Below, piece after piece: positions 20,113 through 29,203 of a stretch of DNA of 64,000 bases. Position 1 is the first letter of the stretch, and each line of letters starts with the position of its first letter. Origin of the DNA: Cupriavidus lacunae. GTDB lineage: Bacteria > Pseudomonadota > Gammaproteobacteria > Burkholderiales > Burkholderiaceae. The translations under genes and the position numbers were made by a program. The notes under the pieces are model-generated. The model ran no database searches. It was given only the letters and a program-made list of their open reading frames with translations, and was not told the DNA's origin. The stretch covers positions 1-64,000 of the forward strand of contig NZ_QKWJ01000013.1 in NCBI RefSeq assembly GCF_003353055.1, given 5' to 3'.

Positions 20113-21189
20113 ATGACTGCGCGCCGGCCGCCCCGCCATGCCGTGGTGGACATTGTGCCTGCCGGCGACGACCCGCCACCGGCCCCCGATCCGCTGGTCA
20201 CGCACTATCTCGACTGGCTGCGCGGCAGCCGCAAGCTGGCCGAGCACACGCTGACCAGCTACAGCCGCGACCTGCGCGTGCTGCAGGGCCATGCGGCGCG
20301 CTATGCGCCCGGCGTGGCCCTGCTGGCACTGCAGACCCACCATATCCGCAACTTTGCCGCGCGGCTGCATGGCGCCGGCCTGGTCGGCACCAGCATCGCG
20401 CGCACCTTGTCGGCGTGGCGCGGCTTCTTCCAGTGGGCGGCGCGCCACGGCCATGGCGTCACGGTGAATCCGGTCGACGGCGTGCGCGCACCGCGCTCAG
20501 GCCATGCGCTGCCCAAGGCGCTGTCGGTCGAGCACGCGGTGGCGCTGGTCGCGCATCCTGCCGGCACCGATGCCCAGGCGCTGCGCGACCATGCGGTCCA
20601 CGAGCTGTTCTATTCAAGCGGGCTGCGGCTGTCCGAGCTGGTGCAGCTGGACGTGCGCTATGCGGATGCCGACGGCTACCGCTCCAGCGGCTGGCTTGAC
20701 CTGGCCGGCGCGGAAGTCACCGTGACCGGCAAGGGGTCGCGCCAGCGTTCGGTGCCGGTCGGCAGCAAGGCCATCGAGGCGCTGCATGCGTGGCTGGCGG
20801 TGCGTGACACGCTGCTGCGCCCCGTCGCCGCGCCCGAAGATGCCAACGCGCTGTTCCTCGGTCCGCGCGGGCGGCGCCTGTCGATGCGCACCGTGCAACT
20901 GCGGCTCAAGGAGCAGGCCCTGCGCGCCGGCGTGCCGGCCGACGTGCATCCGCATATGCTGCGGCATTCGTTCGCCACCCACTTGCTGCAGTCTTCCGGC
21001 GACCTGCGCGCGGTGCAGGAGATGCTGGGCCACGCCAGCATCTCGACCACGCAGGTCTATACCGCGCTCGATTTCCAGCACCTGGCGAAGGTCTACGACA
21101 AGGCCCATCCCCGTGCCGGCCGGGCGCGCGCCAGGCCGGCGGCTGATCTGGCTGATCTGGCCGATCCTGACGAAACGTCGGAAGACTAG
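20113..21189 (+). CDS. xerC: Tyrosine recombinase XerC
   Basis: A 358-residue tyrosine recombinase. The N-terminal SAM-like core-binding domain covers about 30-120. The catalytic domain holds the expected residues: Arg in SSGLRLSELV, Lys in VTGKGSRQR, His-x-x-Arg in HMLRHSFATH, His in LGHASIS and the nucleophilic Tyr in TQVYT. With XerD it resolves chromosome dimers at dif. Its neighbour DUF484 and the ordinary context argue for housekeeping XerC and against a mobile integrase. The C-terminal tail is slightly longer than usual and Ala/Asp-rich. Confidence 0.93.
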   Translation: MTARRPPRHAVVDIVPAGDDPPPAPDPLVTHYLDWLRGSRKLAEHTLTSYSRDLRVLQGHAARYAPGVALLALQTHHIRNFAARLHGAGLVGTSIARTLSAWRGFFQWAARHGHGVTVNPVDGVRAPRSGHALPKALSVEHAVALVAHPAGTDAQALRDHAVHELFYSSGLRLSELVQLDVRYADADGYRSSGWLDLAGAEVTVTGKGSRQRSVPVGSKAIEALHAWLAVRDTLLRPVAAPEDANALFLGPRGRRLSMRTVQLRLKEQALRAGVPADVHPHMLRHSFATHLLQSSGDLRAVQEMLGHASISTTQVYTALDFQHLAKVYDKAHPRAGRARARPAADLADLADPDETSED

Positions 21190-21190
21190 T

Positions 21191-22147
21191 TCACGCCCAC
21201 TGCGCCAGCACCTCGCGGAAGCGCTCGATCTCGGGCAGCAGCCAGCCGCGGAAGGCCTGCACCTTGGGCAGGTTCAATGAGCCCGGCGCGCACACGAAGT
21301 ACAGCAGCCACGGACATGGGATGCTGACATCGAACAGCCGCACCACGCGGCCGGCCAGCAGGTCGTTATAGGCCAGCGAGGAGCGGATCAGCGCAATGCC
21401 CTGGCCTTCAGACGCCGCCTGCAGCAACAGCGAGGAATCTTCCAGCAACAGCCCCTTGCGCGGCTCGGGCCAGTCCAGCCCGGCGGCCTCGAACCACGGC
21501 TTCCACGGATCGCCCTCGCCGCGCAGCAGCGGCAGCCCGGCCATGTCCTGCGGCCGTTCGGGCAGGCGTGCGCCATTGAAGCCCGGGCTGCAGACCGGGA
21601 AGAAGACGTCGTCCAGCAGCCGCTCCACATACAGGCCGGGATAGTCGCCGCTGCCCATGCGCAGTGCGAGATCGATTTCCTCGTGGGCAAAGTTGACCAG
21701 GGTGTTCGACGACAGCAGCTCGACATCCAGTTCCGGGTGGCGCTCGATAAAGCTGCCGATGCGCGGCGTCAGCCAGCGCGCGGCAAACGACGGCATGGTG
21801 CTGATGGTCAGGCGCTTGTCGCGGTTGCCGGCCTGCAGCGCGCGCGTGGCATCGGCGATCTGCAGCAGGGCGTCGCGCACGCGCTCGGCATAGAGGCGCC
21901 CCGCCGGCGTCAGTGCCACACGCTTGCCGTGGCGCTCGAACAGCGGCATGCCCAGCTCTTCTTCCAGCGCACGGATCTGGTGGCTGACCGCGCCGTGGGT
22001 GACGAACAGCTCCGTGGCCGCGCGCGAAAAGCTCTCGTGCCGCGCCGCGGCCTCGAAGGCGCGCAGCGCGGTCAGCGCCGGCAGGCGCGGCAGTTCGCGG
22101 TGCCAGCCGCGCGGCAGGTCCTTTTCCCAGGCGCTCTTCCAGGCCAT
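21191..22147 (-). CDS. LysR-family regulator, GcvA-like
   Basis: A 318-residue LysR-type regulator. The N-terminal winged helix (about 22-80) reads LPALTALRAFEAAARHESFSRAATELFVTHGAVSHQIRALEEELG, here in parts: the AFEAAARHESFSRAA helix and the HGAVSHQIR recognition helix. The effector-binding domain follows. The sequence style matches the GcvA group, which often controls glycine cleavage or amino-acid genes, but no such gene is adjacent. It is divergent from a DUF2917 gene; the 248-base gap between them is A/T-rich for this genome and is the likely regulatory site. Confidence 0.88.
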   Translation of the reverse strand: MAWKSAWEKDLPRGWHRELPRLPALTALRAFEAAARHESFSRAATELFVTHGAVSHQIRALEEELGMPLFERHGKRVALTPAGRLYAERVRDALLQIADATRALQAGNRDKRLTISTMPSFAARWLTPRIGSFIERHPELDVELLSSNTLVNFAHEEIDLALRMGSGDYPGLYVERLLDDVFFPVCSPGFNGARLPERPQDMAGLPLLRGEGDPWKPWFEAAGLDWPEPRKGLLLEDSSLLLQAASEGQGIALIRSSLAYNDLLAGRVVRLFDVSIPCPWLLYFVCAPGSLNLPKVQAFRGWLLPEIERFREVLAQWA

Positions 22148-22395
22148 GGTGGTCTCCAGACGGTCGTGTGTATGTGAATTTGTCTAACAAGAACAAGGAA
22201 AATATATCGTTTTGATAGTGGTCGGGCAATCACTAATATTCCATCACCGGCCCCCGCAGTAGTCATTTACTTCACGGCGAAATTCATAGGATTTAACTGG
22301 CCTGGTCCCCTTGCCGGGCCAGTTCCGGTACCTCGCCGCGAATTCGTACTGCGTCTGGCGCATCCCCGCCGAGGCCGGCTGAACGGAGAACCACC

Positions 22396-22764
22396 ATGAA
22401 AACCGTGCTCACAACGACTGTGTTCACCCTGAATCCTGGCGAAGTCACCACGCTGTCGGTGCATGCTGCCCAACGCCTGCATGTCGAAGCGGCCCGCGGC
22501 ACCGACGTATGGCTGACCCGCGAGAATGATTCGGAGGACTACTGGCTGCGTTGTGGCGGCAGCCTGCTGCTGCGCTCGGGGGACGAGGTGGTGCTGAGCG
22601 TCGACCCGCGTGCGCCGGACCCGGTGCGGCTCGCCCTCATTGCCGAAGCACGCCGCCCGGCGCTGGCGCTGGCCGACGTGCCGCACCTGGTGTACCGCAG
22701 CCTGCGCCGCCTGATTCGAGGCACGGACTGGACGCCTAACCAGGACCAGATCACCGCATCCTGA
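22396..22764 (+). CDS. DUF2917 family protein
   Basis: A 122-residue protein with the DUF2917 pattern: an N-terminal beta-rich stretch ([19 protein letters not shown], then [16 protein letters not shown] and GDEVVL), which resembles a small cupin-like fold. The function is not known. It is divergent from the LysR gene, and such DUF2917 genes often adjoin LysR regulators in Burkholderiales (recalled, not checked). It is followed by a strong terminator. Confidence 0.75.
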   Translation: MKTVLTTTVFTLNPGEVTTLSVHAAQRLHVEAARGTDVWLTRENDSEDYWLRCGGSLLLRSGDEVVLSVDPRAPDPVRLALIAEARRPALALADVPHLVYRSLRRLIRGTDWTPNQDQITAS

Positions 22765-22895
22765 GGCGAAGGCTGGCGGGGCATCGTCCACATCACACCG
22801 CGATCGCGCGCATCTGCGCCTGGTCTGGTCGCGTGACGCATCGGACGATTCCCACCGGTAGGCACCCTGAGCGGGCAGCAGAAGTGACCGAGGCA

Positions 22896-22920
22896 GGGCC
22901 GGCGCAAGCCGGCCCTTTTC
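22896..22920 (+). terminator. Intrinsic terminator upstream of lipB
   Basis: The stem GGGCCGGC-GCAA-GCCGGCCC followed by TTTT lies 130 bases after the DUF2917 gene. It falls inside the longest possible lipB frame, which supports starting lipB downstream at 22935. Confidence 0.8.
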
Positions 22921-22934
22921 GTTACACTCTCGCC

Positions 22935-23693
22935 ATGCATCCGATTCAAGTCATCGAACGCGGCCGCGAGGACTATCAGCCGTGTTTCGACGCGATGCGC
23001 GCCTTCACCGCCGCACGCACGCCCGAGACGCCCGACCAGGTCTGGCTGGTCGAGCATCCGCCGGTCTACACCCTGGGCCAGGCGGGCGACCCCGCACACC
23101 TGCTGGCCCCGGACGACCAGATTCCGGTGGTGCAGATCGACCGTGGCGGCCAGATCACTTATCACGGTCCCGGCCAGGTCGTGGCCTACCTGCTGCTCGA
23201 CCTGCGCCGCCGCCGCCTGATGGTGCGCGAGCTGGTGCATGGCATCGAGCAGGCGGTGCTGGACACGCTCGCGGCGTATAATCTCGCAGCCGAACGCAAG
23301 CCCGGCGCCCCCGGCATCTACCTGTCCGACGGGCCGCACCAGGGCGCCAAGATTGCCGCGCTCGGCCTCAAGATCCGCAACGGCTGCAGCTACCACGGCG
23401 TCAGCCTCAACGTGCAGATGGACCTGTCGCCGTTCCTGCGCATCAATCCCTGCGGCTATGCCGGGCTGGAAACAGTCGACATGGCCACCGCGGGCGCCAC
23501 CTTCGCGGCGGCGGATGCCAACGGCGCCCCCTTGCCCGTGACCGCGGCACAACAACCGGAAATCGCACAGCGCCTGGCGGCAGCATTGTGCGAGGTGCTG
23601 GCAGCGCATGAAGCCCGCGCGCCGGCTGCCGAAGGAATTGCCGCCCCGGCTGAAGCCAAGCAGCAGCCGGGTGAAACGGCCCTGGCCTCCTAG
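22935..23693 (+). CDS. lipB: Octanoyltransferase LipB
   Basis: A 252-residue lipoate-protein ligase family enzyme that moves octanoate from acyl carrier protein to lipoyl domains. The [14 protein letters not shown] motif, the catalytic Lys in GAKIAALG and the acyl-thioester Cys in [13 protein letters not shown] are present. The ATG at 22935 gives the standard N-terminus; an upstream frame from 22833 would have to translate the terminator hairpin. The Ala/Pro-rich C-terminal tail (from about 215) is extra. It is 40 bases upstream of lipA and surely co-transcribed with it. Confidence 0.95.
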   Translation: MHPIQVIERGREDYQPCFDAMRAFTAARTPETPDQVWLVEHPPVYTLGQAGDPAHLLAPDDQIPVVQIDRGGQITYHGPGQVVAYLLLDLRRRRLMVRELVHGIEQAVLDTLAAYNLAAERKPGAPGIYLSDGPHQGAKIAALGLKIRNGCSYHGVSLNVQMDLSPFLRINPCGYAGLETVDMATAGATFAAADANGAPLPVTAAQQPEIAQRLAAALCEVLAAHEARAPAAEGIAAPAEAKQQPGETALAS

Positions 23694-23733
23694 TCAAAAG
23701 CGAAATGCACGCTGAGCGCGTGCGGAGAAATGT

Positions 23734-24729
23734 ATGAGCGACGCCCTGATCGCCACTTCCAGCGAAGCCCCGCAGTCCCCCGCGGAGCAGTACGACCCGA
23801 CCCGCAAGCAGAAGTCGGCCGACAAGACCGCACGCATCCCCATCAAGATCGTGCCGGCCGAAAAGCTCAAGAAGCCGGACTGGATCCGCGTGAAGGCCGC
23901 CACCGGCAGTTCGCGTTTCTATGAGATCAAGGACATCCTGCGCGCCAACAACCTGGTGACGGTGTGCGAGGAAGCCAGCTGCCCCAATATCGGCGAGTGC
24001 TTCGGCAAGGGCACCGCCACTTTCATGATCATGGGCGACAAGTGCACCCGCCGCTGCCCGTTCTGCGACGTGGGCCACGGCCGCCCCGATCCGCTGGATG
24101 TGAACGAGCCGGGCAACCTGGCCCGCACCATCGCCCAGCTCAAGCTGAACTACGTGGTGATCACCAGCGTCGACCGCGACGACCTGCGCGACGGCGGTGC
24201 CCAGCACTATGTCGATTGCATCTCGCAGACGCGCGAGCTCTCGCCCATTACCCGCATCGAAGTGCTGGTGCCCGACTTCCGCGGCCGCCTGGACAAGGCG
24301 CTGGACATCCTGCAGGCGTGCCCGCCGGACGTGATGAACCACAACATGGAAACGGTGCCGCGCCTGTACAAGCAGGCGCGCCCGGGCGCTGACTACGAGC
24401 ACTCGCTCAAGCTGCTGCAGGAATTCAAGCGCCGCAACCCGAACGTGCCGACCAAGTCCGGTTTGATGGTGGGCCTGGGCGAGACCGACGAGGAAATCCT
24501 CGATGTCATGCGTGACATGCGCGCGCACGATATCGACATGCTGACCATCGGGCAGTACCTGGCACCGTCGAACCATCACCTGCCGGTGCTGCGCTATGTG
24601 CATCCCGACACGTTCAAGATGTTCGAGGAAGAGGCTTATAAGATGGGCTTCACCCACGCGGCCGTGGGGGCGATGGTGCGGAGTTCGTACCATGCTGATC
24701 AGCAGGCGCATCAGGCGGGGTTTGCTTGA
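23734..24729 (+). CDS. lipA: Lipoyl synthase LipA
   Basis: A 331-residue radical-SAM enzyme that inserts two sulfurs into protein-bound octanoate. It carries both iron-sulfur cluster sites: the auxiliary cluster motif [12 protein letters not shown] and the radical-SAM motif CTRRCPFC, plus the C-terminal RSSYHADQ serine that helps ligate the auxiliary cluster. Second gene of lipB-lipA, ending just before a strong terminator. Confidence 0.98.
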   Translation: MSDALIATSSEAPQSPAEQYDPTRKQKSADKTARIPIKIVPAEKLKKPDWIRVKAATGSSRFYEIKDILRANNLVTVCEEASCPNIGECFGKGTATFMIMGDKCTRRCPFCDVGHGRPDPLDVNEPGNLARTIAQLKLNYVVITSVDRDDLRDGGAQHYVDCISQTRELSPITRIEVLVPDFRGRLDKALDILQACPPDVMNHNMETVPRLYKQARPGADYEHSLKLLQEFKRRNPNVPTKSGLMVGLGETDEEILDVMRDMRAHDIDMLTIGQYLAPSNHHLPVLRYVHPDTFKMFEEEAYKMGFTHAAVGAMVRSSYHADQQAHQAGFA

Positions 24730-24753
24730 GTGGGTTTGTCAGTGGATTGAATG

Positions 24754-24782
24754 AAAAACGGCCGGGATTCCCGGCCGTTTTT
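24754..24782 (+). terminator. Bidirectional terminator after lipA
   Basis: An almost perfect palindrome, AAAAACGGCCGGGA followed after one base by its complement ending in TTTTT. It would terminate transcription from either side. Its final T residues run into the octanucleotide repeat. Confidence 0.9.
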
Positions 24783-24900
24783 CTTTGGTTCTTTGGTTCT
24801 TTGGTTCTTTGGTTCTTTGGTTCTTTGGTTCTTTGGTTCTTTGGTTCTTTGGTTCTTTGGTTCTTTGGTTCTTTGGTTCTTTGGTTCTTTGGTTCTTTGG
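24781..24900. repeat. Tandem octanucleotide array, 15 perfect copies of TTCTTTGG
   Basis: Fifteen perfect head-to-tail copies of TTCTTTGG (120 bases), then one degenerate copy (TTCTTGGG). Purine/pyrimidine and strand composition differ sharply from the GC-rich surroundings. The unit length is not a multiple of three, so copy changes would shift any reading frame across it. It sits in the 3' flank of lipA, past its terminator. Confidence 0.97.
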
Positions 24901-24915
24901 TTCTTGGGTTGGGTT

Positions 24916-25246
24916 GGGGCTTCTTGCTCGTTAGCTTGGTTATGTAGGTCGGGGTCGATGTTGTCGTAGGTTTAACCGCCTGGTTCCGCCCTGCTGGGCG
25001 GGTCACTTTTTGTCCGAGCGACAAAAAGTAACCAAAAAACGCGTCGCCTCAGGCGGCTGGCCACCAATTTGGCGGCGGGGGTGATTCGGGCGGTGGTGAT
25101 TTCCGTTCGATGTGGTGGGTGGTTCGAGCCTGCTACGCACCCTGTCCGGTGCCTACGTCGACGGACTATTGGACGAACCCGACTTTAGGCTATTGGCAGC
25201 CTGCTAAACACGTTATCGGTGGGACGCCTACGGCTGCGCTGCGCGC
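24916..25246. repeat. Left arm of a large inverted repeat
   Basis: A 331-base arm whose reverse complement recurs at 25371-25700. The outer ~170 bases are almost identical between arms; the inner part is more diverged. Within it, 25005-25029 is a smaller hairpin (ACTTTTTGTC-CGAGC-GACAAAAAGT). No convincing protein is encoded. Confidence 0.9.
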
Positions 25247-25370
25247 ACTCAGTATCGTAGGTCGAAGGCACTGGCACGGAGTGCGTCGCTGCGCTCGCAT
25301 GGCGCCGTCGTGATGCCGGGTCAAAGGCGCAAATCAGCAAGTGGTCCGCAGCTCTGCCACGTTAGGGCCG
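25247..25370. other. Unique spacer between the arms of the large inverted repeat
   Basis: These 124 bases are not repeated in the window. They contain no recognisable gene, and I see no transposase fragment or known RNA in them. Confidence 0.6.
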
Positions 25371-25700
25371 GCGCGAAGCGCAGCCGAAGGCGTCCCACCG
25401 ACGCGGTGCTTAGCAGGCTGCCAACAGCCTAAAGTCGGGTTCGTCCAATAGTCCGTTGATGTGGGCACAGACAGGGTGCGTAGCAGGCTCGAACGGCCAA
25501 CCACGCCAAATGGCAAGCACCGCCGCCCGAACCACCCCCACCATCAAATTGGTGGCCAGCCGCCTGAGGCGACGCGCTTTTTGGTTACTTTTTGTCGCTC
25601 GGACAAAAAGTGACCCGCCCAGCAGGGCGGAACCAGGCGGTTAAACCTACGACAACATCGAACCCGACCTACATAACCAAGCTAACGAGCAAGAAGCCCC
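25371..25700. repeat. Right arm of a large inverted repeat
   Basis: A 330-base arm complementary to 24916-25246. The inner hairpin recurs at 25587-25611. The outer boundary is sharp at the GGGGC/GCCCC end (25700); inward, similarity stops near 25371. Together with the left arm the structure spans about 785 bases between lipA and pxpB. Confidence 0.9.
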
Positions 25701-25783
25701 GCCAGCTACGCCCAACCCAGTCGACCAACCCCCCTAAGGGTCATCCCTGACTATTTCCCCCTCCCTCATTTCGATATGATGAA

Positions 25784-25806
25784 TTCATCGATAAATCATC
25801 GATGAA
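25784..25806. promoter_or_regulatory. Perfect inverted repeat upstream of pxpB
   Basis: TTCATCGAT-(AAATC)-ATCGATGAA, nine-base arms with a five-base spacer, 67 bases before the pxpB start in an AT-rich stretch. Its size and symmetry fit an operator for a dimeric repressor such as a GntR- or MarR-type protein. No regulator gene is adjacent. Confidence 0.6.
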
Positions 25807-25872
25807 ATACAAATACGTCACATTTTCAGCCCGCCTGCCTAAACTGGTAGCAAGTGCGCTACCGGGACTCCC

Positions 25873-26520
25873 ATGACCTGCACCGTCTACCGACTCGCCG
25901 AACAGGCGCTGCTGTACAGCGTGGCTCCCCCCGCCTCGCTGGAAGTCCAGCGCCGCATCTGGGCGATGGCCGCCCGGGCCGCGGACTGGCGCGGGGTAGT
26001 GGACGTGGTGCCGGGCATGAACAATCTGACGGTGATCTTCGACGGCAGCGCCGATGTGGACGCGCTGGAGCGCAACCTGAAGCTCGCATGGGCCTCGGGC
26101 GAGACGCGCAATGCGACCGGCAAGCTGGTGGAGATCCCGGTGCGATACGGCGGCGAGCATGGCCCGGACCTGGGCGATGTGGCCGCCCATACCGGCTTCA
26201 CGCCGCAGGAAGTGGTGCGCCGCCACGCTGCCGGCGAGTACGTCGTCTACTTCCTGGGCTTCCAGCCCGGCTTTGCCTATATGGGCGGGCTGGCACCGGA
26301 GCTGGCCACGCCGCGCCGGCGTGAACCGCGGGTGGCGGTGCCGGCGGGCTCGGTCGGCATCGGCGGCGAGCAGACCGGGATTTATCCGGCGGTGCTGCCG
26401 GGCGGCTGGCAGTTGATCGGGCGCACCGACGCCCAGCTCTTCGTGGCGGACCGCGATCCACCGTCCCTGTTCGCGCCTGGCGACACCGTGCGCTTTGTCG
26501 CCGAGGAAATCATCGCGTGA
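25873..26520 (+). CDS. pxpB: 5-oxoprolinase subunit PxpB
   Basis: A 215-residue KipI/AHS1-type protein with the family stretch VVYFLGFQPGFAYMGGL and the later PAGSVGIGGEQTGIYP. With PxpA and PxpC it forms the prokaryotic ATP-dependent 5-oxoprolinase that opens pyroglutamate to glutamate. Its stop overlaps the pxpC start by four bases. First gene of the pyroglutamate cluster. Older databases call it an allophanate hydrolase subunit 1 or KipI. Confidence 0.93.
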   Translation: MTCTVYRLAEQALLYSVAPPASLEVQRRIWAMAARAADWRGVVDVVPGMNNLTVIFDGSADVDALERNLKLAWASGETRNATGKLVEIPVRYGGEHGPDLGDVAAHTGFTPQEVVRRHAAGEYVVYFLGFQPGFAYMGGLAPELATPRRREPRVAVPAGSVGIGGEQTGIYPAVLPGGWQLIGRTDAQLFVADRDPPSLFAPGDTVRFVAEEIIA

Positions 26521-27536
26521 TTGAGATCCTTCGTCCCGGCGCGCTCGCCTCGGTGCAGGACCTGGGCCGTACCGGCTTTCGCCGGTTTGGCGTCGGCCGC
26601 TGCGGGGCGATGGACGCACTGGCGGTGGAGGTGGGCAACCGCCTGCTCGGCAATGCGCCGGGCTGCGCCGCCATTGAATTCACGCTGGGCCGCGCCGCGC
26701 TGCGCTTTCATGCCGATATGCGCGTGGCGCTGGCCGGTGCCGAATGCGGCGCCAACCTGGACGGCGTGCCGGTGTGGTCGTGGCATGCCTTCGATGTGCA
26801 CAAGGGCGAGACGCTGACGTTGCCGTCGACGCGCGGCGGCACGCGCGTGTACCTGTGCGCGGCCGGCGGCATCGACGTCGAGCCGGTGATGGGCTCGCGC
26901 AGCACCGACCTTAAATCCGGCATCGGCGGACTGGGCGGACGCGCGCTGCGGGAGGGCGACCGCCTTGCCGCGGGGCGCCCGGGACTGGCGGCCGAGACCG
27001 ACTGGATCGGCGTGCAGGCGCCGGCGTGGGCGCTGCCCGCTGCCGTCGAAGGCAAGGCCACGGCGATCCGCATGCTGCCCGGCCCGGAATACGAGGACTT
27101 TGACACGGCATCCCAGGCCGCGCTGTGGCAGGCCGACTGGACCGTCACGCCCAACAGCAACCGCATGGGGCTGCGTCTGAACGGGCCCGCGCTGGCGCGG
27201 CGCACCGAGCGCAGCGCCGACTTGTTGTCGCATGGCGTGGTGCCGGGGGTGATGCAGGTGCCCCCGGGCGGCCAGCCGATCGCGCTGATGGCCGATGCGC
27301 AGACCACCGGCGGCTATCCCAAGATCGGCGTGGTGATCGGCGCGGACCTGTGGCGGCTGGCGCAGGTGCCGCTGGGGGCGCCGGTGCGCTTTGTGCAGGT
27401 GACGGTGGCGCAGGCAGAGGCGGCGCAGGCTGAGCTGGCGCGCTACCTGCGCCAGATCGACCAGGCGCTGCAGTGGCAGGGCGATGGCATGCCCATCGCC
27501 GCGCGGCGGCGCGCAGGCACGCGCGTGGCGGCATAA
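26517..27536 (+). CDS. pxpC: 5-oxoprolinase subunit PxpC
   Basis: A 339-residue KipA/AHS2-type protein, starting with the characteristic [22 protein letters not shown] and containing [17 protein letters not shown] and the later [12 protein letters not shown]. It is the partner of PxpB in 5-oxoprolinase. It overlaps pxpB and precedes pxpA by 79 bases. Confidence 0.93.
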   Translation: MIEILRPGALASVQDLGRTGFRRFGVGRCGAMDALAVEVGNRLLGNAPGCAAIEFTLGRAALRFHADMRVALAGAECGANLDGVPVWSWHAFDVHKGETLTLPSTRGGTRVYLCAAGGIDVEPVMGSRSTDLKSGIGGLGGRALREGDRLAAGRPGLAAETDWIGVQAPAWALPAAVEGKATAIRMLPGPEYEDFDTASQAALWQADWTVTPNSNRMGLRLNGPALARRTERSADLLSHGVVPGVMQVPPGGQPIALMADAQTTGGYPKIGVVIGADLWRLAQVPLGAPVRFVQVTVAQAEAAQAELARYLRQIDQALQWQGDGMPIAARRRAGTRVAA

Positions 27537-27615
27537 GTGGTGGCATAAGTGGCCGCTTAAGCGCGCACGCGCAACAGCAATCGGGCGACGCAATGCGCCG
27601 CACAGGAGAAAGGTA

Positions 27616-28356
27616 ATGCAGATCGATTTGAACGCCGACCTTGGCGAAGGCTGTGACAACGACGAGGCGCTGCTGGCGCTGATCAGCTCGGCCAATATCG
27701 CATGTGGCTGGCACGCGGGCGACGCGGCCACCATGGTGCAGACCGTGAAGTGGGCGCTGGAGCGCGGCGTGGCGATCGGGGCGCACCCGAGCTACCCGGA
27801 CCGCGAGAACTTCGGCCGCACCGAGATGCAGCGCGACCCGGAACACGTCTATGCCGACGTGCTGTACCAGATCGGCGCGCTCGATGCGATCGTGCGCGCG
27901 CAGGGCGGCGAGCTGCACCACGTCAAGCCGCATGGCGCGCTGTACAACCAGGCCGCGCGCGATCCGGCACTGGCCGGCGCCATCGTGCGCGCGGTGCGCG
28001 ACTTCGATTCCGACCTGGTCTTCTTCGGCCTGGCCGGCAGCCAGATGATCAATGTGGCCAGGGAAGCCGGCCTGCGCGTCAAGCAGGAGGTCTTTGCCGA
28101 CCGCGGCTACAACCCCGACGGCACGCTCGTCAGGCGCGGCACGCCGGGCGCGCTGCACGAGGACGAGGAAGTCGCCCTGAACCAGACCCTGACCATGGTG
28201 CGCGAGAAACGCGTGCGCGCCATCGACGGCAGCTGGGTACCGATTCAAGCCGAAACCGTGTGTCTGCACGGCGACGGCGCCCACGCGCTGGCCTTTGCGC
28301 GCCGCATCCGGGAACGGCTGGGCGCAGAGGGCATCGCGATCCGCGCCGGCGACTGA
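27616..28356 (+). CDS. pxpA: 5-oxoprolinase subunit PxpA (LamB/YcsF family)
   Basis: A 246-residue LamB/YcsF protein beginning [20 protein letters not shown], with [14 protein letters not shown] and [10 protein letters not shown] motifs whose His and Asp residues belong to the conserved active-site region. It completes the PxpABC enzyme. The ATG at 27616 follows AGGAGAAAGG and gives the family N-terminus; upstream residues in the same frame lack conservation. Confidence 0.94.
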   Translation: MQIDLNADLGEGCDNDEALLALISSANIACGWHAGDAATMVQTVKWALERGVAIGAHPSYPDRENFGRTEMQRDPEHVYADVLYQIGALDAIVRAQGGELHHVKPHGALYNQAARDPALAGAIVRAVRDFDSDLVFFGLAGSQMINVAREAGLRVKQEVFADRGYNPDGTLVRRGTPGALHEDEEVALNQTLTMVREKRVRAIDGSWVPIQAETVCLHGDGAHALAFARRIRERLGAEGIAIRAGD

Positions 28357-28455
28357 GCGCTACGCATCAGTCGCCAGCATTCACCGCGGCCGGCCCCGTC
28401 GTGCGGTAAGACGGCTGCCGGCCGTTGCCTCCATCACACTCGTTTGGTGTCTCTT

Positions 28456-29193
28456 ATGGAACAGGCAGTCAATCTCTGGCCCCTTGTCGGGGTCGGCGTC
28501 ATCATCATCGGCTTCGTGCTGCGCTTCAATCCCATGCTGGTGGTGGTGCTCGCCGCGCTGGCCACGGGGCTGGCCGCGCCGATGCCGCTGATGCAGATCT
28601 TCTCCGCGATCGGCACCGCCTTCGTCAAGGCGCGTAACCTGCCGCTGATCATCCTGCTGCCGCTGGCCGTGATCGGCCTGCTGGAGCGGCACGGGCTGCG
28701 CGAGCATGCGCAGGCGTGGATCGCGCGCATAGCCTCGGCCACGGTCGGCCGGCTGCTGATCGTCTACCTGGGCGTGCGCGAGCTGACCGCCGCGATCGGC
28801 CTGACCAGCCTGGGCGGCCATCCGCAGATGGTGCGCCCGCTGCTGGCGCCGATGGCCGAGGGCGCGGCCGAGAACCGCTTCGGTCACCTGCCCGAGCCGG
28901 TGCGCCAGCGCGTGCTGGCCTTTTGCGCCGCCACCGACAATGTGGGTCTGTTCTTCGGCGAGGATATTTTCGTGGCGTTCGGCGCGATCGCGTTGATGCA
29001 CACCTTCCTGCTGTCGTCGAACATCGACGTGGAGCCGCTGCGTATTGCCGTGTGGGGTATCCCCACCGCGATCTGCGCCTTCCTGATCCATGCCGTGCGC
29101 CTGAAGCGCCTGGACGGCTGGCTCGAGCGCGAGCTGGGCGGCAAGGCTGCCCCTTCCGCCGCGGCTGCCGCGACGCCCAAGAGCGGCGAATAA
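28456..29193 (+). CDS. DUF969 membrane protein, candidate transporter subunit
   Basis: A 245-residue protein with six or so hydrophobic segments and the DUF969 pattern (NLWPLVGVGVIIIGFVLRFNP, RHGLREHAQ, GLTSLGGHPQMVRPL). It is always paired with a DUF979 protein, here 10 bases downstream. The pair looks like a secondary transporter, and its place between pxpABC and pcp makes pyroglutamate or a related amino acid or peptide the natural candidate substrate; this is inference. The ATG at 28456 is weakly supported by a ribosome-binding site; a TTG lies four codons upstream. Confidence 0.8.
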   Translation: MEQAVNLWPLVGVGVIIIGFVLRFNPMLVVVLAALATGLAAPMPLMQIFSAIGTAFVKARNLPLIILLPLAVIGLLERHGLREHAQAWIARIASATVGRLLIVYLGVRELTAAIGLTSLGGHPQMVRPLLAPMAEGAAENRFGHLPEPVRQRVLAFCAATDNVGLFFGEDIFVAFGAIALMHTFLLSSNIDVEPLRIAVWGIPTAICAFLIHAVRLKRLDGWLERELGGKAAPSAAAAATPKSGE

Positions 29194-29203
29194 GGAGCGC
29201 GCC

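Noticed and set aside
20113-21189. Tyrosine recombinase as a phage or island integrase
   Set aside because: It is next to DUF484, has XerC features and no attachment site or phage genes nearby.
22833-22934. Upstream start for lipB
   Set aside because: It would translate through a strong intrinsic terminator; the family N-terminus is at 22935.
24781-24900. Possible CRISPR-like array
   Set aside because: Eight-base units without spacers are a microsatellite and not a CRISPR array; no cas gene is in the window.
24650-25024. Minus-strand frame with KEPKNQRT repeats across the octanucleotide array
   Set aside because: The repeats are a trivial translation of an 8-base unit, all frames give an 8-residue period, and the frame starts inside lipA antisense.
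25110-25516. Two short frames, one in each arm of the large inverted repeat, sharing a peptide (TDYWTNPTLG...WQPAKH)
   Set aside because: They resemble each other only because the DNA arms are complementary; no family, no ribosome-binding site, and no sign of protein-level constraint.
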